The notes beneath the pieces are model-generated. The model made no database searches and was not told the DNA's origin. It was given only the letters and a program-made list of their open reading frames with translations. This document shows positions 15,095-23,158 of a stretch of DNA of 64,000 nt, in pieces. Made by a program: the position numbers and the translations under genes. This DNA is from CAYNXB01 sp964401045 (GTDB lineage: Bacteria; Pseudomonadota; Alphaproteobacteria; Sphingomonadales; Sphingomonadaceae): the NCBI GenBank assembly GCA_964401045.1, contig CAYNXB010000004.1:11142-75141 (forward strand), written 5' to 3'. Numbering within the stretch: the stretch's first letter is position 1; each line of letters starts with the position of its first letter.

Positions 15095-16105
15095 TTACAG
15101 CTCGATCACCGTCTTGGCGAAGCTATCCGCTCCCCACGCGTGGGCATAGGCCTCTTTCGCCTGGTCGAACTTGAAGCGCGCGCCGATCACCGGTTCGATG
15201 CCGTTCACGTCGACCGCCGCGTTGAGCGCCTTCGCCATCGCCCCGGACCCGACGAAGATCCCGCGCATGGTCCCCGCCGTCATCATCAACGCGCGCGGGT
15301 TGGGCGCGCCTTCGGGCGAGAGCACACCGATCAACGCGACTTCGCCTTGCGTGCGCAGCGCCAACATCGATTGCTCCGCGGTGCCGGCGCCGCCGACCTC
15401 GACCACCTTGTCTACCCCGCCGAGATTCTGCGCGATCCAAGGGCCCCACTGCGGCACGCTCTTGTAATTGACCGTGTGCGCCGCGCCGAGCTGCCGCATG
15501 CGCTCGAGCTTCTCGTCCGAGGAGGACGTGGCGATCACCTCACACCCGCTGGCGCGGGCGATCTGCAGGGCGAGTATCGATACGCCGCCGCTGCCGAGCA
15601 CCAGCACCTTCTCGCCCGGTTTCAATGGCCGTGGTCCTTCGTGGAGTGCGTTCCACGCGGTCACGCCGGCGCACGGCAGGCACGCGGCTTGCGCGTGGTC
15701 GAGGCTCGCGGCCATCGGCACCACGCCGCTTTCGGGCAGCACCACCAGCTCGGCAAGGGTGCCAGGCGCGTGACCATCGCCCAGTGCGGGGCTCATCCGT
15801 GGCGGGCCTTCCTCCCAATGGGTGAAGAACGCGCTCTGCACGCGATCGCCTTCCTTGAACCGGGTGACGCCGGGACCGACCGCCGCGACCACGCCGGCGC
15901 CATCGCTGAGCGGGATCGCGGGCGCCCGCAGTGCGCCGCCGAAGTACTTGCCCGCCGCGACCGCAAAGTCGCGATAGTTGATCGACCAGGCAAGCATCTG
16001 AACCAGCACTTCACCGGGGCCCGGCGTCGGGTCGGGCAGCTGCTCGAGATAGAGCTTGTCGAAACCGTCGGAGCCCGCCGGCAACATCCACGCACGCATC
16101 GTCAT
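15095..16105 (-). CDS. Zinc-independent MDR oxidoreductase
   Basis: A 336-residue medium-chain dehydrogenase/reductase. It has the GroES-like N-terminal part (PGPGEVLVQMLAWSINYRDF), then GDGHAPGTLAELV, and a Rossmann motif VLVLGSGGVSILALQIARA near 165-185. The structural-zinc cysteine cluster of classical alcohol dehydrogenases is absent, and the NYRD replaces the usual zinc-ligand Cys, as in quinone-oxidoreductase and enoyl-reductase types. It is likely NADPH-dependent. It sits between the VOC and TauD genes in the same operon, consistent with reduction of an unsaturated or quinone intermediate. Confidence 0.85.
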   Translation of the reverse strand: MTMRAWMLPAGSDGFDKLYLEQLPDPTPGPGEVLVQMLAWSINYRDFAVAAGKYFGGALRAPAIPLSDGAGVVAAVGPGVTRFKEGDRVQSAFFTHWEEGPPRMSPALGDGHAPGTLAELVVLPESGVVPMAASLDHAQAACLPCAGVTAWNALHEGPRPLKPGEKVLVLGSGGVSILALQIARASGCEVIATSSSDEKLERMRQLGAAHTVNYKSVPQWGPWIAQNLGGVDKVVEVGGAGTAEQSMLALRTQGEVALIGVLSPEGAPNPRALMMTAGTMRGIFVGSGAMAKALNAAVDVNGIEPVIGARFKFDQAKEAYAHAWGADSFAKTVIEL

Positions 16106-16111
16106 TCCCTC

Positions 16112-16519
16112 CTAGGTAAGATCGGTATCGGGGTTCCAGGCGACTTCCCACAAGTGCCCGTCGGGGTCGGCGAAATAGGCAGTGTAGCCACCCCAGAATA
16201 CATCGGCCGGATGCCTCAGCGCCTTTGCCCCCGCCGCGAGCGCTTCCGCGAACACGGTGTCGACCGCTTCCTTGCTCGGGACGTTGTGGGCGAGCGAAAT
16301 GCCGCCAAAGCCCGAGCCTTCGGGGGAAATGCCGGCGTCCTTGGCCAATTCCTCGCGCGGCCAGATCGCCAGCAGCATGTCGCCCTCCATGCGGAAGAAC
16401 ACCACGCCCGCATCGGGATCGTAGCTCTTGGGCGGCAGGCCGAGCCCGTCGCGGTAGAACTTGAGGCTTCGCTCAAGGTCGGCGACGCCCAGCGTCACCA
16501 GGCTGACCTTGGGCTTCAT
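16112..16519 (-). CDS. VOC family protein
   Basis: A 135-residue glyoxalase-fold protein. MKPKVSLVTLGVADLERSLK and FYRDGLGLPP are the classic N-terminal module. Late FADPDGHLWEVAWNPD carries the metal-ligand Glu of the second module. This type is often annotated glyoxalase or lactoylglutathione-lyase-like. Its ATG at 16519 overlaps the stop of the LigF-like transferase by four bases (ATGA), so the two are coupled. This hints at work on a glutathione-linked intermediate, which remains inference. Confidence 0.8.
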   Translation of the reverse strand: MKPKVSLVTLGVADLERSLKFYRDGLGLPPKSYDPDAGVVFFRMEGDMLLAIWPREELAKDAGISPEGSGFGGISLAHNVPSKEAVDTVFAEALAAGAKALRHPADVFWGGYTAYFADPDGHLWEVAWNPDTDLT

Positions 16520-17304
16520 CAGCTGTGTTCGCGCCCGTCGCCGCTCCAGGTACGCAGGCCCGGCTGGGTGCGGTCCTCGCCCTTGAGCGCATCCTGCACC
16601 GCAGGGCGGTCCGAGACGCTTTCGCGCCAGCGGACGAGGTTGGGGAAGCGGTCGTCCACGCCGAGATCGGGGAACATCCGGTTCACCATCAGCCCACAAT
16701 GCGAATAGAAGTTGATGTCCGCCAGCGTGTAGGTCTCGCCCGCGATGTACGCGGTTTCGCCGAGCTGCTTGTCGATCTTGTTCAGTGCATACTCGATCTT
16801 CTCGGACGCGTAGTCGAGGTCCTTCTGCTCGAACCCGGAGCGCGCGGTGGTCCACTTCTTGCGCTGGTCGGGCAGCGGCACGTTGCTCATCAGTTCCTCG
16901 AACCTGCCGTCCTCGATGCTGCTCGCGATCACCCGCACCAGCCGGTGCCAGCCGTGCATCGAGACGTAGTTCATCACGTGCTCGTCGACGAACTTGTTCC
17001 AGTAGCGCATCCGTGCAGCACCCACAGCATCCTTCGGCCGCAGCGGGCCGCTGGCGGGCTGGTCATCGGGGAATACATCCTCGAGGTATTCGTTGATCAC
17101 CGTGGTGTGGGTGATGATCGTGCCGTCGTGGTCGAGCACCGGAACCTGGCCTTCAGGGTTGATCGCCACGAACCAATCCGAGTGCTGCTCGAACTTGTGC
17201 AGGTCGACGTAGACACTCTCGTAGTCGAGCCCCTTCTCCTTCAGCGGAAGCATCGACTTGAGCGAGTTCGCCAGCGGCTCGGCGTGATAGTATTTGAGCG
17301 GCAT
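16519..17304 (-). CDS. Glutathione transferase, LigF-like (beta-etherase type)
   Basis: A 261-residue enzyme. The thioredoxin domain has ANSLKSMLPLKEKGLDYESV, KFEQHSDWFVAINPEGQVPV and TTVINEYLEDVFPDDQ, which align well from memory with LigF of Sphingobium, the glutathione-dependent beta-aryl-ether cleaving enzyme (ANSLK serine, EQHSDWF, INPxGQVP, VIxEYLEDVFP). The C-terminal helical domain has AYIAGETYTLADINFY. LigF attacks the C-beta-O bond of alpha-keto lignin dimers, releasing a phenol and a glutathione conjugate. The C-terminal half looks more divergent, so the substrate may differ. It is within an operon between an SDR (upstream) and a VOC protein. Confidence 0.75.
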   Translation of the reverse strand: MPLKYYHAEPLANSLKSMLPLKEKGLDYESVYVDLHKFEQHSDWFVAINPEGQVPVLDHDGTIITHTTVINEYLEDVFPDDQPASGPLRPKDAVGAARMRYWNKFVDEHVMNYVSMHGWHRLVRVIASSIEDGRFEELMSNVPLPDQRKKWTTARSGFEQKDLDYASEKIEYALNKIDKQLGETAYIAGETYTLADINFYSHCGLMVNRMFPDLGVDDRFPNLVRWRESVSDRPAVQDALKGEDRTQPGLRTWSGDGREHS

Positions 17305-17305
17305 A

Positions 17306-18055
17306 TCAGACCTCCAGCGTTTCGAGCGTGCCTCCGTCCACCGCCCAGTCCTGCGCGGTGACGTGGCTCGCGGCGTCCGACAGAAGAAACGCGGCGACTT
17401 CGGCCAGTTCCTCCGGCGTGCCCATGCGCCGCTGCGGCACGCGGGCCTCCACCCGGTTTTGCTGTTCGGGCGGGATGCGGTCGAGCGCCTCGGTTCGGAT
17501 GAAGCCAGGGATGATGCAGTTGCAGCGCACCCCGTGCGGCGCCATCTCGACCGCGATCGCACGCGACAGCCCGAGCACGCCGTGCTTCGACGCGACATAG
17601 GCCGGGTTCATCGGCAGGCCACGCTTCGAGGCCATCGAGCCGGTGATCAGGATCGCGCCTTTCTTGGCCGCGATCATAGGCGGCAGCACGTTCTGGATCG
17701 CCCAGAACACGGACGTAAGGTTCACCCGGATCGTTTCTTCGAACACCGCCGGGTCGAATGCGACCGCGGGAGTGAAGCCGCCCGTGAGCCCGGCGTTGGC
17801 GAACAGGCCAGTGACGGGTCCGAACTGCGCGGCCGCGGCATCGAGCGCGGCATCGAGCTGGTCTTTCTGGCCGACGTCGGCAACGAACCCCGCGGCGGTC
17901 GCCCCGATCCCGGCGACCGCCTCGTCGAGCAGCTCCTTGCGCCGCGCGAGCAGCGACACCTTGGCACCGCGCCTGGCGAGCATCTGCGCGGTGGCGAGCC
18001 CGATCCCGCTCGATGCGCCGGTGACGGCCACGTGATGGCCGGCGAAATCGCTCAA
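17306..18055 (-). CDS. SDR-family oxidoreductase
   Basis: A 249-residue short-chain dehydrogenase. It has the cofactor motif TGASSGIG at residues 12-19, NAG at about 89-91, the catalytic Ser in ITGSMAS, and YVASKHG, giving YxxxK near residues 152-156. The start is TTG at 18055, which overlaps the upstream stop as TTGA and has a GAGGAGAGGA ribosome site. In an operon with a LigF-like transferase it could be the enzyme that oxidises a benzylic alcohol to the ketone needed for ether cleavage; substrate assignment is inference. Confidence 0.85.
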   Translation of the reverse strand: MSDFAGHHVAVTGASSGIGLATAQMLARRGAKVSLLARRKELLDEAVAGIGATAAGFVADVGQKDQLDAALDAAAAQFGPVTGLFANAGLTGGFTPAVAFDPAVFEETIRVNLTSVFWAIQNVLPPMIAAKKGAILITGSMASKRGLPMNPAYVASKHGVLGLSRAIAVEMAPHGVRCNCIIPGFIRTEALDRIPPEQQNRVEARVPQRRMGTPEELAEVAAFLLSDAASHVTAQDWAVDGGTLETLEV

Positions 18056-18513
18056 CTATCCTCTCCTCGTATGATCGCAGCCCACTTGGGCGCGTCGGGA
18101 TGGCCGTTCTCTTCGGGCGACCAGATCTGCTCCATCTGCCTGCGCGCCTCGCCCGCGTCCATCCCGCGTTCGATGCGATAGCGGCACAAGAAGGCCGAAA
18201 CGCGCCAGTTCATGATGCAATGGACGTGGACCGGCGCATCGTCGGCTTCGAGCGCGGCGACGAAGGCGTGGTAATGCGCTTCGGTCGGCGCATCGAATGG
18301 CACAGGGATGTGGATGTAAGCGAGGCCGGCGTCGGCCATGGCTCGCTCGGCGTCGTGCAGCGCCTCAGGGTGTTCGGCCAGCCCGAGGTTGATCACGCGC
18401 TTCACCCCGGCGTCGGCGAGTCTTTGCGGGTCGCCTTCCTGCAAGCGGCCCGAAGTGGTTACGCCATCCGACAGCCGCAGCCAGTTGCGGATGTCGGATG
18501 GATCGCCGGTCAC
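18052..18513 (-). CDS. Protein-tyrosine-phosphatase-like protein (DUF442 type)
   Basis: A 153-residue protein with GTG start at 18513 that overlaps the amidohydrolase stop (GTGA). It has VKRVINLGLAEH and later PVHVHCIMNWRVSAFLCRYR, which has the HC...R active-site loop seen in DUF442/beta-lactamase-hydrolase-like phosphatases, in the HCxxNxRxSAF version with four residues between Cys and Arg rather than the canonical five. Activity on protein phosphotyrosine is doubtful. Its role in a catabolic operon is unknown; a small-molecule hydrolase is possible. Confidence 0.65.
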   Translation of the reverse strand: MTGDPSDIRNWLRLSDGVTTSGRLQEGDPQRLADAGVKRVINLGLAEHPEALHDAERAMADAGLAYIHIPVPFDAPTEAHYHAFVAALEADDAPVHVHCIMNWRVSAFLCRYRIERGMDAGEARRQMEQIWSPEENGHPDAPKWAAIIRGEDS

Positions 18514-19382
18514 TTGAGCCCCAGCACCCGCGCGGCGTTGTCCTTCATGATCCCCGGCATCACTTCCTCGCGGAAGCCGACTTCGGCCGCCGCGGCGATC
18601 CACTTGTCCGGATGGATCAACGGGAAGTCACTGCCGAACAGCATCTTATGCTTGAGCTGGGTGTTGGCGTACTGGATCACCTGCTTGGGGAAGTACTTCG
18701 GGCTCCAGCCCGAAAGATCGATGAACACGTTGTCCTTGTGCAGCGCCATCGACAGGCTCTCGTCCACCCACGGCCAGCTCGGATGGGCGAGGATGATCTT
18801 CATGTCGGGGAAATCGACTGCGACGTCGTCGATCAGGATCGGCTGACCGTACTTGAGGCGCATGCCGCCGCCGCCGCGCATTCCGGTGCCCATGCCCGAA
18901 TGGCCGGTGTGGAAGATCACCGGCAGCTTGTATTCGTTGATCACCTCGTAGATCGGATAGGCCATCCGATCCGCCGGGTGCGCGTTCTGCGCGATGCCGT
19001 GGAACTTGAAGCCCTTGACGCCGAAGTTTTCGACCAGGTCGCGCGCCTCGCGTGCGCCGTACTTGCCCTTGTGGGGATCGATCGAGGCGAAGGCGATGCA
19101 GATGTCGTCGTTCTTTGCCGCGTGCTCGGCGATCTCGTAGTTCGAAACGCGCTTGGCGCCCATGCTGCTCTCGGCATCGACCGTGAACAGGCACAGCGCG
19201 ATCTGGGTCTCGCGGTAGAGTTCGATGATCTCGGGGATCTTGGGCCGCTCACGCGGTGCCTTGAAGTAGGCGCTCGCCGCGTCGAAGTACTTCGCCATCA
19301 CCGGATCTTCGGGATCGTGGCACGAAACCTCGGCGTGGACATGCACGTCGATGGCGCGGATCTTGTTCAGGTCGATGGGCAA
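18510..19382 (-). CDS. Amidohydrolase-family protein (decarboxylase-like)
   Basis: A 290-residue TIM-barrel metal enzyme. The start is TTG at 19382 (MPIDLNKIRAIDVHVHAEVS) with GGGAA eight bases upstream. AIDVHVHAE gives the HxH metal ligands, VIFHTGHSG and ILAHPSWPWV the later His residues, and MLFGSDFPLI the Asp. This pattern is shared with aminocarboxymuconate-semialdehyde decarboxylase and LigW/gamma-resorcylate decarboxylases. It is the first gene of the seven-gene operon. The 69-bp gap upstream is mostly a terminator hairpin, so expression may depend on read-through from the ALDH operon. Confidence 0.8.
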   Translation of the reverse strand: MPIDLNKIRAIDVHVHAEVSCHDPEDPVMAKYFDAASAYFKAPRERPKIPEIIELYRETQIALCLFTVDAESSMGAKRVSNYEIAEHAAKNDDICIAFASIDPHKGKYGAREARDLVENFGVKGFKFHGIAQNAHPADRMAYPIYEVINEYKLPVIFHTGHSGMGTGMRGGGGMRLKYGQPILIDDVAVDFPDMKIILAHPSWPWVDESLSMALHKDNVFIDLSGWSPKYFPKQVIQYANTQLKHKMLFGSDFPLIHPDKWIAAAAEVGFREEVMPGIMKDNAARVLGLK

Positions 19383-19403
19383 GCGTCAGGTTCCCGGATA
19401 AGC

Positions 19404-19438
19404 GAAGGCCCGCCCCCGATGGTGGGAGGCGGGCCTTC
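19404..19438 (-). terminator. Strong hairpin between the two catabolic operons
   Basis: GAAGGCCCGCC (19404-19414) and GGCGGGCCTTC (19428-19438) form a perfect 11-bp stem with a 13-base loop, 14 bp after the ALDH stop. The T-run after it on the minus strand is poor (TTCGCTTATC), so it may be a leaky terminator or an mRNA processing/stabilising hairpin. Confidence 0.75.
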
Positions 19439-19451
19439 GGTCAAGCCAAGC

Positions 19452-20966
19452 TTAGAGCTTCATCAGCACCGACTTCGTCTCCAGGTAGGCCTCGAGGCCG
19501 AGCCGGCCCTGCTCGTGGCCGATGCCGCTTTCCTTGTAGCCGCCGAACGGCAGCGCCGGGTCGATCATCGCATGGCAGTTGACCCACACGGTGCCCGCCT
19601 GGAGCTTGCTGGCGATGCGGTGGGCGGCGCTGACATCCTTGGTCCACACGCCGGCGGCGAGGCCGTACCGCGTGTCGTTGGCCTCCTTCACCACCTCGTC
19701 GAGGTCTTCGAAGCGCTGGGCCACGACAACCGGGCCGAAGATTTCCTCACGCACGACGCTCATCTGCGGATTCACGTCGGTCAGGATCGTCGGGCTGACG
19801 TAGTAGCCGCCGTCGTTCGAGGGCTCGTCGCCGCCCATCAGCACGCTGGCGCCGTCACGCTTGCCGGCCTCGATGTAACCGAGCACGCGCTCGTGCTGTT
19901 CCTTGCTCACCAGCGGGCCCATGTGCGCGGCCGGATCGAGCGACGGGCGCGGGGCCCAGAACTCGGCGGTTTCCGCCATGCCTTCGAGGACTTTGTCGAA
20001 CACGCTCTTGTGCGCGTAGAGACGGCTGCCGGCGACGCACACCTGGCCCGAATTGAAGAAAATCGCACCGGCGACGCCGGGCGCGGTCTCCGCCACGTCC
20101 ACATCGGGCATGACCACGACCGGGCTCTTGCCGCCCAGTTCGAGCGTGACGTGCTTGAGCGTGTCGGTGGCGTTGCGGTTGATCAGCTTGCCGATTTCGG
20201 TCGATCCGGTGAAAGCGACCTTGTCGACGTCGGGGTGCTTGACCATCCGGTCACCGGCGGTGTGGCCATACCCGGTGACGATGTTGACCACGCCGGCGGG
20301 CACGCCGGCTTCGTCGATCAGGTCGGCCAGGCGCAGCGCGGTCAGGCTGGTCTGCTCGGCCGGCTTCAGTACCGTGGTGCAGCCGGCGGCCAGCGCCGGC
20401 GCGATTTTGAGGCACGCCATCAGCAGCGGGAAGTTCCACGGCACGATCTGCGCGCAGACGCCGACCGGCTCCTTGAGCGTATAGGCGAACATCATACCGC
20501 CCGGCATCGAGTAAGGTGCCTGCGTCTCGCCGCCGACCTTGCCGGCCCAGCCGGCCATGTAGCGGAAGTGCGCGGCGGCGCCCGGCACGTCGACGGCGCT
20601 CGCCATGCCCTTGGGCTTGCCTACGTCGATCGCCTCGAGCTCGGCCAGTTCGTCGGCATGCGCGTCGATCAGGTCCGCGATGCGGTGCATGATCTTCTCG
20701 CGCGCCACCGGCGGAAGATTGCGCCAGCGCCCGTCATCGAACGCCACGCGCGCGGCGGCGACCGCGCGGTCGATGTCCTTGTCGGTCGCTTCCACGAAGC
20801 TGGAGATTACTTTGCCCGACGACGGGTCTTCGACATCGATGGTGGTGCCACCGCTGGAATCGACCCATTCACCGTTGATGTAGAGTTGCGGCTTGCGGCT
20901 GAGGGCCGTCTTTACGGCATCTGAATATTCCCGCTGCGTGCGGTCGATCGTGGTGACTTCGTTCAT
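19452..20966 (-). CDS. Aldehyde dehydrogenase
   Basis: A 504-residue NAD(P)+ aldehyde dehydrogenase. The motifs include VPWNFPLLMA, the cofactor GSTEIGK loop, LELGGKSPVVV with the general-base Glu near residue 272, and FFNSGQVCVAGSR with the nucleophile Cys near 305. The late EEIFGPVV and GGYKESGIG are also standard. ATG 20966 follows AAAGGA. It is last in the operon GST-GST-PQQ-ADH-ALDH. It should oxidise the aldehyde made by the PQQ alcohol dehydrogenase, although the two act in different compartments (this one is cytosolic). Relatives include betaine-, vanillin- and phenylacetaldehyde dehydrogenases. Confidence 0.9.
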   Translation of the reverse strand: MNEVTTIDRTQREYSDAVKTALSRKPQLYINGEWVDSSGGTTIDVEDPSSGKVISSFVEATDKDIDRAVAAARVAFDDGRWRNLPPVAREKIMHRIADLIDAHADELAELEAIDVGKPKGMASAVDVPGAAAHFRYMAGWAGKVGGETQAPYSMPGGMMFAYTLKEPVGVCAQIVPWNFPLLMACLKIAPALAAGCTTVLKPAEQTSLTALRLADLIDEAGVPAGVVNIVTGYGHTAGDRMVKHPDVDKVAFTGSTEIGKLINRNATDTLKHVTLELGGKSPVVVMPDVDVAETAPGVAGAIFFNSGQVCVAGSRLYAHKSVFDKVLEGMAETAEFWAPRPSLDPAAHMGPLVSKEQHERVLGYIEAGKRDGASVLMGGDEPSNDGGYYVSPTILTDVNPQMSVVREEIFGPVVVAQRFEDLDEVVKEANDTRYGLAAGVWTKDVSAAHRIASKLQAGTVWVNCHAMIDPALPFGGYKESGIGHEQGRLGLEAYLETKSVLMKL

Positions 20967-21027
20967 TGCCGGTCCTTTCCCGTGCGAATCTGTTTGTCCC
21001 GTTTTTAACAAAAAGGACGCGTGGTGC

Positions 21028-23145
21028 CTATGCGCCGGCTTGGCCGAGCGCCTTGTCTTCGTTGGAACGCTTGATCACGTATTGGCGAATCGCCTCGATC
21101 CGTTCGCGAGTGAGCGATGGCGCGAAGCTGACCATGCCGTTGTCCTTGAGCGCGCCATCATGAACGATCGCCTGCCAGGTGTCCGGGTTCTCGAGCGCGG
21201 CGCTCCGCCGGAGGTCGGGGATCACCGTTCCACCACCGATCGCAGCGTCGTTGTGGCACTGGCTGCAATAGCGGCCGTAATCGTAAGTGCCCGAAGCGAC
21301 TTGCGCCGCGGTGCCCTTGAACGGCGGCGGGTCGAGCGGGGGCCGGTTCAACGTGTGCGGCGGCAGCTTGGTAGTGCCGCCGAGCTTGAACACCAGCAGC
21401 CGCGAGACGTTGGGCAGGGGCTTTTTCTGCCCGGAAAGCACGCCGGCGGGGCTCAGCGGCCATACGCCACCCCATCCGGCCAGCACCGCGACGTACTGTT
21501 CGCCACCGATCGAATAGGTGATCGGCGGAGCGATAATCCCGGTTTCGCCGAAGAACGACCACAGCTGCTTGCCGTCCCTGGCGGCATAGGCGACCAGGTT
21601 GCCCTGGGCATTGCCCTGGAACACGAGGCCGCCCGCGGTCGCCAGCACGCCGCCGTTCCATGGGCCGGGATGCGGCACGCGCCAGCGCTCCTTTTGCGCC
21701 ACCGGGTCCCACGCGATCAGCGCGCCGGTGGTCGCCGCCGCCGTTGCCGACCGGATCGCGGCGTCTGCCGGGAGGGCGCTGGCGCCGAGGTCTATGCCGG
21801 TGTTCATCCCGCGGTTGCGGTCGGGCTTCCAGCCGGCCTCGGGGAAGTACGGGAAGCCCGCTTCCATCGCCGGGATGTAGACCAGCCCCTCCTTCGGGTT
21901 GAATGCCATCGGGTGCCAGCTATGCCCGCCGCCCGCGCCGGGGATGCTGACGAACGGTTTGCCGGTCAGGTCGTAGCGCGCCTCCGGCTTAACGATTGGC
22001 CGCCCGGTGCTCATGTCCATGCCGCTGGTCCAGTTCTGCGGCACATAGTTGTTCGCGCTGATAAGCTTGCCGGTGGCGCGGTCGAGGACATAGAAATAGC
22101 CGTTCTTCGGCGCCTGCATCAGCACCTTGCGCGGCTTCCCGTCGATCGTGAGGTCCGCGAGCATGATGTGCTGGGTGGCGGTGAAATCCCACGTCTCGGC
22201 CGGCGTCTCCTGATAGTGCCAGACGTAGTCGCCGGTTTCCGGGCGGATCGCTACGATCGAGGAGAGGTAAAGGTTGTCGCCGCCGCCGGGTGAGCGGTAC
22301 GCCTGGTTCCAGGGGGACCCGTTGCCGACGCCGATGTAGAGCAGGTCGAGCTCCGGATCGTAGGCCATCGCGTCCCACACGGTGCCGCCCCCGCCGAGCT
22401 TCCACCACTCGCCCTTCCAGGTCTCGCGCGCCTTGGCGAGATAGGCCGGTTCCTTGCCTGCCTCCTCCGGCCCGCCGGGCACGGTGTAGAAGCGCCACAG
22501 CTGCTTGCCGCTGTCGGCATCGTAGGCGGTGACATAGCCGCGCACGCCGAATTCGGCGCCGCCGTTGCCGATGATCACCCTGCCGTCGATCACGCGCGGC
22601 GCGCCGGTGATGGTGTACGTCTGCTTGGGATCGGTGGTCTGGACCGACCACGCTTCCTTGCCGGTGTCGCGATCGAGCGCGACCAGGCGCCCGTCGAGCG
22701 TGCCGAAGAACAGCTTGTCGCCCCACGCGGCGAGCCCGCGGTTGACCACGTCGCAGCAGGCCTTGGGCCCGGTCTCGCCCGGCACTTGCGGATCGTAGTC
22801 CCACACTGGCTTGCCGGTGGCGGCGTCGTAAGCCTTCACCTTGCTCCAGGCTGTGGTGACGAAGATCTTGCCGTCGATCACCAGCGGCGTGCCTTCCTGC
22901 CCGCGCGCGGTGTCGAGATCGGCAAACCACGCGAGGCCGAGCTGGGCGACGTTGCCGGTATCGACCTGATCGAGCGGGGAGAAGCGCTGCTCGGCCTGGT
23001 CGCGGCCATAGCTCAGCCACTCGTCGCCCGGGGGCGCCTTGAGCAGCGCAGCGGTGACGCCGTCCGCCGCCTCGCCGCCTCCGGTCGAGACGTTGCATCC
23101 CAGAAGCGCGAACGGCGCAAACGCCGCAATCCACCAAGCCTTCAT
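21028..23145 (-). CDS. PQQ-dependent alcohol dehydrogenase with C-terminal cytochrome c domain
   Basis: A 705-residue quinohaemoprotein. The N-terminal signal ends FALLGCNVS, a lipobox, so it is probably a lipoprotein facing the periplasm. The eight-bladed propeller shows GPKACCDVVNRG (the vicinal Cys pair that stacks on PQQ), GNGSPWNQAYRSPGGGDNLY with the Ca2+/PQQ Asn and catalytic Asp, and AMEAGFPYFPEAGW. The haem motif CSQCH is near residue 620, and GMVSF is a candidate axial Met. It oxidises primary alcohols and passes electrons on through cytochrome c. No pqq biosynthesis genes are in this window. It is third in the four-gene operon. Confidence 0.9.
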   Translation of the reverse strand: MKAWWIAAFAPFALLGCNVSTGGGEAADGVTAALLKAPPGDEWLSYGRDQAEQRFSPLDQVDTGNVAQLGLAWFADLDTARGQEGTPLVIDGKIFVTTAWSKVKAYDAATGKPVWDYDPQVPGETGPKACCDVVNRGLAAWGDKLFFGTLDGRLVALDRDTGKEAWSVQTTDPKQTYTITGAPRVIDGRVIIGNGGAEFGVRGYVTAYDADSGKQLWRFYTVPGGPEEAGKEPAYLAKARETWKGEWWKLGGGGTVWDAMAYDPELDLLYIGVGNGSPWNQAYRSPGGGDNLYLSSIVAIRPETGDYVWHYQETPAETWDFTATQHIMLADLTIDGKPRKVLMQAPKNGYFYVLDRATGKLISANNYVPQNWTSGMDMSTGRPIVKPEARYDLTGKPFVSIPGAGGGHSWHPMAFNPKEGLVYIPAMEAGFPYFPEAGWKPDRNRGMNTGIDLGASALPADAAIRSATAAATTGALIAWDPVAQKERWRVPHPGPWNGGVLATAGGLVFQGNAQGNLVAYAARDGKQLWSFFGETGIIAPPITYSIGGEQYVAVLAGWGGVWPLSPAGVLSGQKKPLPNVSRLLVFKLGGTTKLPPHTLNRPPLDPPPFKGTAAQVASGTYDYGRYCSQCHNDAAIGGGTVIPDLRRSAALENPDTWQAIVHDGALKDNGMVSFAPSLTRERIEAIRQYVIKRSNEDKALGQAGA

Positions 23146-23158
23146 CCCGTGCGTCCCC

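Noticed and set aside
18498..20924. An 808-codon open frame on the plus strand opposite the aldehyde dehydrogenase, amidohydrolase and phosphatase-like genes
   Set aside because: It is antisense to well-supported genes; its Arg/His/Val/Asp-rich composition is typical of the mirror frame of GC-rich coding DNA and no domain is recognisable.
20990..21020. GTTTTTAACAAAAAGGAC as a terminator between the PQQ dehydrogenase and ALDH
   Set aside because: The stem is mostly T-A and short; the two genes look like one operon.
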